Source: Brachionus manjavacas
Taxonomy: Eukaryota > Rotifera > Eurotatoria > Ploima > Brachionidae
DNA length: 64,000 nucleotides
Direction: 5' to 3'
Assembly: GCA_019054805.1 (NCBI GenBank)
Contig: JAHQIY010000001.1
Coordinates: 10,926,501-10,990,500 of the forward strand
Shown here piece after piece: positions 35,925 to 47,600 of this stretch. A program made the position numbers and the translations under genes. Position 1 is the first letter of the stretch. Every line of letters begins with the position of its first letter. The notes under the pieces are model-generated. The model saw nothing but the letters and a program-made list of their open reading frames with translations, made no database searches and was not told the origin of the DNA.

Positions 35925-37903
35925 TTAATCTTTTCGAACTTTACGACGTCCTGGAGACTTATTGGAACTTTCTGTTGCTTCTTTATTTTCGTTGTTCTCT
36001 ACACCTTCCAGATCATCTTTTCCAACATCTTCAACCACTTCCTCGGTCTCTTCGACTTCTTCTTGGTCCTGCTCCTCAGCAACAGGCTCATCAATAGGTT
36101 GATCAACAGGCTCATCATCAGGGGTGACCGCATCAGTTTTTTTGCTATCTAATTTTGGCTTATTATCCTTGCCGCAACAGAACACAACTATAAGCACAAT
36201 TGGTATAAGCACTACCAATAGGTACACAGCCCACAGCCATGGGTTTGCATTGGCACGTCTAGCCAGGCCTTCAAAAACACTGTCCGACGAAGGCACATTC
36301 GCCATCTCAAGCTTATTCTTAAGCACCCAATTTTCTTCGGCAAAAAGCTCTGCCACTTTTTCGTCATCAGTTACCAAGAAATTATCGAAATAAATATTTT
36401 CTGTCATGGACCACAATTCCAATCCGACCGAAGAAAAAGGCAAGAGCGATTTGAACGGATCGCTATCTTCGAAAAAATCCGGATTGGCAATTTTCCTAGG
36501 CTCCCATACACCTTGGTAATTGGGGTTGTCTATCATAGGCGGTTTCCATTTTCCTTTGTACTTGGGATTGTTTATATTTGGCGGCGACCATTTGCCGCAG
36601 CCAGGAGCACTTTTGCACTTTGGATTGTCGATTTGAGGCGCTTCCCATTCGCCATCAGTACTTTCGTCCCAATCTTCGGGCATTACTGCTTCCGAGTCCG
36701 GCACTGTCTCTGGCTCGTCTTCCAACCATCCACTTGGCATGCTTGCATTCGGATCCGCAATTGTCTTTGGCTCACTTTCATCCCAATCTTCTGGTTTAAC
36801 TGCATCCGGGTCCGGTATTTTCTCTTTGTCATCCCAATTCTCTGGTTTTTTATCGTTCGGGTCTACTATTTCCTTTGGCGGATTTATTGGCGGACTCATG
36901 TCTTTCAGCAAACTGCCCGAGTTAACTTCGACTCGGTCAATCAACATTCTAAATGTACTATCTGGTCTGAGTACTAGAAAAGAAAAGAAACAAAAAATTA
37001 ATTAATTAAAAGAAAATTTTTCCAAAATATTTATTTCTTTACTCAAAGTGAATAGATGGGTTTTTCCATCGCTGAACACAGTGTCCAATAATTCTGACTT
37101 TTTGGCATGATGCTCTTCCACTTTGCCATTGATTGGGTTTTTGAACCTGACTATAAAATGAAACTTGGTCTCCGAGCCACATTTATCGGGCCCAAACATG
37201 ATAGAAAAACTCGTTTTGTCGAAGAAATCTTCGAGGTTAAAGCCAGATTTATCCTCGATTAATTTCACATAGGCTCCACCGCATTCTAATGCATTTTGGA
37301 ATTTTACCTCGTATCTTTAAAAAATTGAAAAAAATAAATAAATTTTTTTCATTTAGAACTTTAAAATAAACAAAATAAATTATTTTTTTAATCAAGTTTG
37401 AGGGTTCAAAGAGGCCAAATTCGGAGATCCCATCGGACTTGGTCCGATGTAAAATGTAAATAAATAAAAATAATAATAAATGCTTACTGAACAACCAGAG
37501 GCTTATTTTCATTGAATTTAAAAGGCCTGGCAAGCTTGGCAGCGATCGCATGGTGTTTGGCCTTTGATTTTAAGACTAAACCCTTGTCACCTTCAAGAAC
37601 TGAGTCCAGACTTGATTCCACGGCCCATTCTCCGTCATACTTTGCCAGAGATTCCTCGACATCCTCCTTTTTGGCTCTGGATTTCATCCATGTAGAGCCG
37701 ATTATATTGGCCTCAAAGGTTTCTATAAAATGGAGCGGGCCTTCCGGAATTTTTCTCACATATTGAGGCTAATCAACAACAAAAAAGGTACTTGAAGCGG
37801 TTTCATTTTATGAGGAGATTACCTTTGACTGCTCGGCTGCTTCGTCATCACATATTACAGAGTAAATAGAAAAACAAATAAAAAAAATTAATTTCAACCT
37901 CAT
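35925..37903 (-). CDS. CANX: Calnexin, membrane-anchored ER lectin chaperone
   Basis: Binds monoglucosylated N-glycoproteins in the ER lumen with calcium. Four exons: 37903-37823, 37768-37488, 37314-37043 and 36973-35925; 560 residues. Signal peptide ends near SVICDD. Lectin half includes the family signature [13 protein letters not shown] and FGPDKCG. The P-domain has four type-1 repeats (such as [14 protein letters not shown]) and four type-2 repeats (such as [11 protein letters not shown]), the calnexin number. A single TM helix ([22 protein letters not shown]) at about residues 456-478 is followed by an acidic cytosolic tail ending RRKVRKD, a basic end compatible with ER retrieval. Intron 2 is 173 bp; the others are 54-69 bp. 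Repeat 3 is altered ([12 protein letters not shown]). Head-to-head with the Mesh gene 3.8 kb away. Confidence 0.96.
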
Positions 37904-40900
37904 CTCAGTTCTTTTTTATTTTTAATTTTGATCTAAAAAATATTAAAAGTGTTGGAAATAAAAAGCTAAAAATTGTAAAGTTGGCTTAATTTGGCCATAA
38001 ATTTAATGAAGTACAATATGAAGAAAAAACTGGATTTTTTTCTATTCAAATGATACGACATCTATAAATGAGCAAAGTACTAATAATTGTCTTTGAAAAA
38101 AAATTATTTTCCTAATTTAAGTAAATTTTAGATTGAGTGTCCCGGTAAGAATTTTAAAAATAAGATTTTTGTTTATCTAATACCAGCTGAGATTGGTAAT
38201 CAGTTCTAAATGAAATTTATAATCATTAAGCTAATTTATTTTGTCGATTTAGAGCCAATAGTGCTTTTACACGCGCCCAAATTTTAATTTCAAAATCCTA
38301 GGTTTTATTTCAAGTTGTTTTTTTGAATAAATAAAAAAAAAGTTGAGTATTAATAATTAGAAATATATTTTATGAATTTTCTAGAAAAGTCGAAATTTTT
38401 ATTAAATGATAAAGTTATGTTGGTTCGGCTCTGTAAAGTCAAATTCAATTCTGAGAATTAGTTCATGCTTATTAATTATGGATGATAAAAAGCACCATTT
38501 AAAAAAAAAATCACATTTACAGAAGTGGTTTTTAATTAAAAAAATTAAAATTCAAAATAAAAAATTATGCAAATAAATTTTTGGTCAAAAAAATCAGCAT
38601 TCCAGATAAAAAAAGGAGACAAAATTTTGAAGTCCGTGTCGAAATAGAATAAATTAAAATTTACATTTAAAAAAATAAAAAAGTAAAAAAAAATTCATTT
38701 TAATATTGATATTTGTTTATGTATATAGATTTAAAAAATTTATAATTTAAGAAAAACATCTAAAAACTCTTGTTCTTTAAACCGGAATAAATTTCTTCAA
38801 TTTAAAAAAAATTAAACTCTTTAAGTATAATGGTTCAGGAAAGAAAAAAAAGAAATTATAAAGTAACAATTTCATACTGGATAATGAGAATTGATTAGAG
38901 AATTTTGAATGTTATTACAAATTGAACAAATAGTTTTTTTTTTAAATAATCAAAACTAAAGACAAAAAAAGTTGAAATTTTTTATCCTAAATTTTAATTT
39001 TACAAAAAAGTAAATATTTTTAATCAATTTGTGCTGAATTTCAAAAATAGATTAAATAAATCAATAAATCTTGAAATTTTTTAAATACTGAGAATCCACA
39101 TTAATTAATCTTTCCTTTATCAAATAAAAATAAATATATTTAAAAATTCTAAGTTTATTTTTACAAGTTAAGTTTATTAATACAATTATTTAATTAAGTT
39201 TAAGTCCTATAAACAAATTAAAATATTTGGTTTTAAAAATCATTCTTAAATGATTTATCTTTATATTTAATTTTTTTATTCTTCTTTAGTATACTTTCGG
39301 CTTTAATTTTTTCAATGAGGCTTGAATAAAAATAAATAATAATGTAAAAATCAAATAAATCAAGAACTAATTTCAGTAGATAGCAAAATTAATTTCGTTT
39401 TTTAATTTTAATTGAAGCTCTGGAACAAATTTATAACTTTAAGTAGTTAGTTTTAGACAGTAATATTAGAATCTGATAATCTAATCTGTTTTTGTCTCAA
39501 AAAGCTTCTGAATCTTAAAGAAAATAGTAAAAAACTTTATTTAAAATCTATCAGATTAATGGTTTTGTGAAATTCAGTACAAAATGAAAAAAAGAACAGA
39601 AAAAATGTAAAAAATTGAATAACTTTTTTTCTAAAAGTTTAAACTTAGTTCTGTAAATGCAACATAGTGCAACTTTCAAAGTTGCATCAAATATCAAAGC
39701 CTACTAAATTTGCAGAGTTATGCAGAAATTAAATTTCAATATAATCGAGCGTGGTGCATTTTGCAGAGATTCTGCACACCATTAGCAGACTTTTACAGTT
39801 GATGCAACTTTGAATGTTGCACCATGCTGGATTTACAGAATTTATTTTAAACTTTTAGATAAAAAGTTATTAAATTTTTTAATACTTTGTTCTGTTCTTT
39901 TGGACTGAACTTCACAAAACCCAGATAAATAAAATCTGACAAAATGATACAGATTTTTAGCAAAGCAAATGGTAAATAGATATTTTACTTCAATGTTTCT
40001 TTTTGAAAATTAAAAAACCCTAAACAAAGTCATCACATTCAAAATTCCTAAGATTTTACAACATATTTAGTATTTAGTGTTGTTTTTAATTTATTTAAAA
40101 AAAATTTTGATATTTTTTTTAAACATCAAAACTTTCATTCGAATGGAATGATCCAGAAAAGTTAATATTCATTTAACCGATTACAACAGTCAATTTAAAT
40201 TAATTTTCATTTTTTAATTTTCAAGTTAACTTTTGATCATTCAAATCAAAGAATTTAATTATATTTTAATTTAGCCTACATTTTTATCATGCTAAAAATT
40301 TTACAAAGAATCATATAAAAAATAAAACTGATATGATTTAACGCTTTAGAGGACACCGCTGAAAGTTTTAGTTGTTTTAGTTGTTTTAGTTTGTGTTGTA
40401 TTAAGACACTTCCTGTAGCAATTTTTAACATGCATCCATTAGAGATAAAAAATATTACGAGCTAGTATTATTATTTGAAAAATTTGCTAAAGAAAATTTA
40501 TCAAATTTAGCCAAAGTTGCCAAAGTTGTTTAGTAGTAATGATCATCAAGATGGTATTTCAAATCGGAAAATTTTTCTTACTAAAATGAATCAAATTATA
40601 TGATTTCTGGGTCTTAATTTTGACTACTCTCATTTCACTTAAGCCATCTTCATCAATTTTTCAAAAATTAAATATTTCAAAAAAATTTACTTTTAATGTA
40701 TTTAAATTTTTTTATTTTTAATTATTTTTCGTAAATTCAGTTTTAGACAATTAAAATAATCTTTTTTGCAATAAAAAAAACAAAGAGTCAATTTGACAAA
40801 ATTAAAATTTTTAGATTATATTAGATATTAAAGATATATATTAATTGATGAGTGCATTTTTTTTGTAGTTTTAGCCTGTAAATTGAATGTATCAGTTAAA

Positions 40901-41688
40901 AAAATTACAATGCCTCTTAAAGACTTAAAAATAAAAAAATTTTATTTTTTTTTAGCTTAATATTTTTTTTACAAAATTTACAATTTTCTATTTGATAAAA
41001 AGACTGAAAAAGATCGAAAATAACACGGAGAGTTTTTATTTTTAGAAGATACTCAAGAAGTTCAAAAAACCTTATCTATAAAAATAAATTATTTAACAAG
41101 ATAATTTTTTCTAATCTTTGCTAAAAATTAAAAAAAAAATTGAATCCAATTTTTTATAGAATGACATGAAAAAATTTAAAATACATTAGAAAATTAAAAA
41201 AAATAGATCGTTAACTGATCAAAGAGGTTTATTGACATTATAAAAAATACAGGCATAAAATTACACCAGAAAATTAAAGTCAACAAGCCCAAAAACGGTC
41301 ATCTAAATCAAAAAAAGATAAAAATGCTGAGAAAAAATTCAATTAAAATTTATCATAAATAAACACCGATTTATTATTGCCCGTCCAATCAGTGATTCAT
41401 TTTGAAAATTATATTTTCAATTAGTAATTTCAGCTTTACTAAATTTTATTTTTACATTTATAATTTTTATTGTCTTTTTCTCTCTTTCAAGTCATAGAGA
41501 TTACAAATATTTACTTTTTGATAAGAAATTAAATTTCATATTCACCTAATTTGATTAGTAATGACAAATATTAAAAATTATAATAAAACAAAAAAATCCA
41601 TGCTCTTGAAAGCTTTAAACTCTTTAGTTTGAAACTAACATTTTTCTATTTGAAAAGGCCCCACTCAAATTGATAAATTTCAGATGAT
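37904..41688. other. Intergenic region between divergent calnexin and Mesh genes
   Basis: AT-rich with no exon chain recognised; contains the foldback MITE at 39561-39922 and a short tandem TTTTAGTTG run near 40366-40392. Promoters of both flanking genes should lie at the edges. Confidence 0.5.
39561..39922. mobile_element. Foldback MITE with about 135-bp inverted arms
   Basis: Starts GGTTTTGTGAA and ends TTCACAAAACC. The first 135 or so bases are a diverged reverse complement of the last 135 (shared AGAACAGA, TCTAAAAGTTTAAA, TTCTGTAAAT and CTTTCAAAGTTGCATCAA type blocks). Flanks AGATTAAT and AGATAAAT look like an 8-bp target duplication with one change, as produced by hAT-type transposases. 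No coding capacity. Confidence 0.7.
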
Positions 41689-44600
41689 ATGGCTACATTT
41701 TTATTCAAATTTTTTATATTGACTTATTTATGCCATTTTACAACTCAACTGACTTATCAGTCTGATTTTTGGCTAAGAAATCCAATTCAAAGAAAAAATC
41801 TGGGTGGAAATCAATGGATGATGAAAACTTATAATGTGACATGCTACAGTGGTCGTGTTTTGTATCCATTTGGTCCAGAATGCGCAGATTATGAGGTAAG
41901 CAAAGACAATACTCGATCGAAAATGATCGATCTTGGCTTCAACCTGACTTTTATGGGCCACAAATTCGATAAGGCATGGATAAATCAGCACGGATTTATA
42001 TCATTTCAAGAATCTTTTTTGGGCCAGACATTGTCTCATGATGACTGGCCGCAGCCAAAGTACCCATACGTAGACGATCCAGTTTTCATTGCACCCCTAT
42101 ATGCTCAAACCGATCTCGTCGGTGATAAAATTGAAGATCTAACAGAAACAAAATATGGAAGAATATTGTATAAAGTGATAAAAAGAATGGATTTGCCTTT
42201 GGATTACACTGAAGAACAGAAGTTCATTTATCAAATGACAATGGATATTTTGGATGAGGCCCAGGTGAGTTTCTATTCATTTAAATATTTTTTTAAAATT
42301 TTTTTTTTAATTTCTAAAGAAACAAATAAGAGAATCGGTGGCTAGTGGAGAAGAATTCATAGCCACCCATGCTTTAATTGCCACTTGGAAAAGCGTTGCC
42401 TTTTTGGGAAATAGCTTAAGTGATATTAATCTTAGACCTGTGAGATTTTAATTTTTTTTTCGATTTTTTTAAAGTTTAAAAATTAATTCTTTTACTCCAG
42501 AGAAACTCTTTTCAATGCATGATAGTGACAAACACAAATCACACATATGCGATATTCAACTATGAAAATATTGAATGGTATGCGTCAACAAGTCAAGGCG
42601 GAAACCCCGAAACAGGAACTGGTGGTCGAGCAGCTAAAGTAAAATTTTTTTGAATTTTTTTTTTCATTTGATTAAGACTTTTTAAATTAAGATTGGATTC
42701 AATAGGGGAAACGGAACTCTTTGGGTTGACCACAAGCCTTTCTCGAGAAATGCTCAGATAATTAGAAAATTATCGAACTTTTCAAATGTAGATATACCAG
42801 GACGATTTATTTTCAGAATCGATGAATGGATACAACCAGCCGGTTGTCAAAATGTAGACTTTGATTATGAAAGTAAATTTTTTCAATAATAAAGAAAAAA
42901 ATGATAACTTTTTTTCCAAATAGACAAACTTTATATTTGGCCTAGAAATGGAAATATGTTAGGAGGTCAAGAAGTATAATTTAAATTTTATTATATTTGT
43001 TTTTGAGTTAATTAATTTACTAAGGTTAATATTACCGGTCCATGTTTTAGTAATCAAACTTTTTTTCACTGCAAATGGGGTGATGCATATAATGCCCGTA
43101 TAACTATTGGGGAAACTACTTTTTTTAATTCTAAAAATAGTGAGATACGAGCTAGATGCATACAGCCGACGGTTTATTATAACGGAAGAATAAATTTATC
43201 TATTTCTTTGGATGGTGGACATACTTATCTATGGAAGGCTGAATACAACATAGGTAATTAAATAAAGGAGAATATATTTCCGTATCAGATAATTTATTTT
43301 CAGTTACAATTCAACATTTTTAATAGCAAAATTATTTTATTAAATTATAGTTAAAAAAAATTAATTAATTTTTAACAATGTGATTTTAGTGATATCACTT
43401 TTATTTATAGCAATAATGAAAAAATTTTAAATTTGAAATTTTTGAGGGTGACAATTGTATTTATTAAGCTGGCCATTTAATATTTTTTAACTGACAAAAA
43501 TAAAAATATTCTTCGGTTTTTTAGAAGTTTGCTTCTTTTACTTTTCTGGTTTGCTCGGTAAATCTCAAGTGTTTATTCTTATTATTTAATAAAATTAAAG
43601 TTTCATTAGATTACTTTTCTTCTTAAAAATGTAGAATATAACCAAGTCGTCATCATAAGAAAGAGACTTATTTGTATATCAAGAATAAATAAACTAAATA
43701 GTAAAAGGCTAATTACTGAGCCTTGACTTGAAGGAATAAGGTATTATAACTTATATTTAAATTTACATTAAATTGTCTGGAAGTGATATAATCCAATTTA
43801 GTAGTAGTAGTAGTAGTAGTAGTAGTTTGACTGTAGATGGCTAGCCAGCGAGTGTGCTAATAAGGCACACTATGACAGCTGATGTGATTGATTGATTACT
43901 AGAGGTACAAGTGTATCCTATAACCAAAATTTCAGTATTTATGCGAAAACGGATCGCATAGATATTTTCTTTGTTTTTAATTTAAAAATATCTATGCAAA
44001 CATAGATAAACATAGATTTTTTTAAAATGTATTTAAAATAGGCGAAAATGAGGGAATTTTGAAAAAAACAAATTGTTCTTTTTTTAATTTTATTAAAATT
44101 TTAAATTGAAATTATTTGACATGATATTTAAAAACCAAAATTTATAAAAATAAAGATCAAAAAATAAAAAAAGATTGATTTTTTTTTATTTATTAAAACC
44201 TAAACAGCAGCAACAGTCAAAAAGATTTATATTATTTAATCCAAGGGTCGCCGACAATTCTTAATAACAATCATGAGCTATGATTCGAGCTTTTAATTGA
44301 TTATAGATTAAATAATATTTTTTGTAATGTTCAATAAAATTAAAATTCACATAGATACTTGTTACTGGAAGAATAACAAGAATAGTTTTTTAATAGTTTA
44401 TTGCAATAATATAATATAAATATAATTTAATATCATTTAATGCCTTTTAAGGGTTGTGTTCGTTTATTATATATAGCATCTGTGTCTCGTTAGAAATAAC
44501 GAATCTTCTAGAATAGAATTCCATTCTGATTCTAGAGGAATTACGAGGCGTGTTAATTAATAACATAGTCACGTATTCTGTAAATATGATTTAAACACGA

Positions 44601-47600
44601 GTTGATCATCAAGTAAGTGAGTGCTTAAAGTGTGGGTAACATACTTTTGTTTAGGCTAACAGTATACACTTGTAACGGTTAAGGTAATATCTTTTAGAGT
44701 ATTTTTGGTTTGATTGATTGAATTTTTAGAGTCTTACAAAATAAAAATAAACTTGTTTTTTTCTTTGGTTGCTTTGGTTGTGATTAGGGATAAATGGCAA
44801 GTCAAAGGAAATTCATAAAGGCGTTATTCGGATTTTGTATCTTGAACAGAACCCTATAGTGCAATTCTCTACCTTTTGACACAGACTAATTTTTAAAATT
44901 TTTGTTACCATGTTTTTGCTTTAATTTGTCACCCTGAAAACATTTAACCGGTCAGTCCATTGGCTTATTTTTCACCTTTTGTTGTCTTTTTTCATGAAAA
45001 AAGGGTTTATTTTGTCAGTCTATTAATTGATGGACAAAAATTATCTGATTAAAAAAATCGTAATAAAATTTAAATGAACTTTCTTTAGTTGACCCTTTGC
45101 GGTTTCCTCCTAAAGTTGAATTGGTAAATATACTCGAATGGCATGACCAAGTATCTCCAGCTAGGTTAATAATTAAATGGAACAGACATGAATTGAGTTA
45201 TGCTGAAAGTGATCTAGTTGATATTGAACTTTGGGGTTATTATGAAAACGATGACGGACCTCATTGGGATTTCATTCAAGTAGCTGATAAAATTTAAAAC
45301 AACCAATTTTTTAAATTTGAATTTTTTTAAGGTAATTGGTGAAGGAAAGTTAAATAAGGGATCGTTTGGATTCGATGTGGCGCCGAATAGAGCTCCGAAT
45401 GAAACTATGGCAAGAAGGTATAAATTAGGAGCCATAGCTGTTAGCATGTTTGATTCGCAGTATGCGGATCACGATCCTAACTTTAAAATGTCAAAGCAAG
45501 TATTCTTTTTTGTTGTCGAATAGAGATTCTATAAAATGATGAAAATTATTTTTAAGACGACTTTTTTCTGCATTGCATCCCCTAGGATGGTGGCGAAATG
45601 ACGAAATGAAATTTTATTATGACAAAAATAGTCATTTTTTGGGCAATAGTAGGGGTAGAAACTGGGCAGAAGATCAATGTAGATGGTATTAAAGGTTTTT
45701 TTAAAGAAAAAAAAAATTAATATTTAAAAAAAAGGTGGCACGAATATCGAAAATACGACCGATTTTGGATGGATGACTTGGAAATATGTCCTCCAACTCT
45801 CATGTTTGCCATCGGTGATGCCGGAACTTGGGCTCCGGACCCGAGTTGTAATATGTATGGCGATGGATACAATGAACTAAATTGTTTACAACATAAAGGA
45901 GCTTCACACTGTGTCATTACTCTAAAAAGGACGTAAGATAGAAATTTTTTAAAAGATCTCGATACTTATTTTAATTTTAAAGGCCCTCTGGTGCTGGAAA
46001 TCGATGCTGTTATGGCCAAGATGGTAATCTAATGTATACAAATGATACAATGTCTGGAAGTACTCCTGGTAAGTTTTGAAAATTCGTCATAATTGCAAGT
46101 ATTAGAGTCATTTAAATAAACATTATTAAATTTTGAATCAAAATTAGCTATTTTTGACTATAAGGCTTAGATAAATTATGATGCAGACAGCAACAACAAG
46201 TCTAAATTAATTGTATTTATCAATTTTGCTATTTTTTAAGGTTCGTAGATTTTTCAGTTAAAAAAAATACATTCTTTTTACATTTTTAGAACAGTTTATA
46301 ATCTGAATGATAATCTTTGAATAAAAAAAATTAATCTGTTCCAGTAGAATTCGATAATTTTATTTATAAAAATTGACTTAAAAAAATATTAATTATATAT
46401 ATATAAATCAAAAATTATTAGTTAGAAAACAAAAATACTGATAAAAGGGTTATTTTTAATTAGCAATAAGAAAATTAATAAATATTGTCAAATATTATTA
46501 AAACAGATTCATTTTTTATTAATCCGCAATAAATTAAATAAAACGAAACAGTTATACTTGAAATTATACTTAAAGCAGGTTTTGAGTCAAGATATTTCGA
46601 ATATCCGAATCCACTGTGTAATTGCTAACTAGCTATTTCTTCTTTTTTCCTTGATTTTTTTAATCTGAAGAACAGTACAGAAAACAAATAAATAAATAAT
46701 AAATTGAAAATAAAAACAAATAAATTTAAAATAAAATAAAACCAGATTTCCAGATAAGTGTAATGCAAAATTATGATTGTCATTTACCATCTGAGTGTAT
46801 TTTATTTCCTTTCTAGACTCTAGGATTTTTAAGGTAAATGTGAATGACTACTTGAGCGAAGAAAACCAAATAATTTCAGGTGCCCCTTAAGGCTCACTAA
46901 TTAGTCTTCTTTTATTTAGTATATATATATTAATGACATTCTCAAAAGAAATAAAACAAATAATGAATACTCTCTTCTATTCGCAGATGATCTAGTTACA
47001 TTCTTCATTTACAACAAAAAGGGAAACCTAGAACATTATATAAATAAATACACCAGCAAACCAGAACAATGGCTTATTAAGTGGAAAATAAAGATATTAG
47101 TTGAAAATCCTTGTTCAGTAGTTTTTTCTAAGTACAAGAAAGAGATTGATAATCTTAACTTAAAATTTATGGAAATAGAATAGTGAGCCAAAAATAAATC
47201 AAGTTTTTTGTTATTAAATTTGTTTGTAAAAAAATAATTACTAATTACTATTGTACAACAATAAAAATTTTGTTTTTTTTTGTGATATTTTTGCATCAAT
47301 TCACCTTTTTAATTACATTAAATATCAGCAAATAAAATTATTCCTAACATCAGTATTTTTGTTTTTAATTTGTTTGAAAATAACATAGGCAAAAATTCTA
47401 AGTATATTAAAGAAGAAACTTTAATTAACGTGAAAAAGTTCTTTTTTAGCTTATTTGCTCCTTATTAAGCATAGGGTTTTTAATTTCGATTTACATTCAA
47501 GTCGATCGTTTGCCTTTACCCAGAGTTGGTCAAAAGTAAAACAGAAAATGTCAAATTTGACTTTAACCTTTTCAGATTTTTAAGTTAATTTTTGACTTTT

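Larger units (their letters stand above)
43254..45088 (+). other. Mesh intron 6 with inserted repeats
   Basis: 1835-bp intron, against about 50 bp for most others. Holds a (TAG)n tract with an attached less AT-rich block (43800-43920) and a solo LTR (44360-44641). No nested gene. Confidence 0.7.

Noticed and set aside
36513..37005. Plus-strand ORFs up to 154 codons
   Set aside because: Antisense shadows of the membrane calnexin P-domain.
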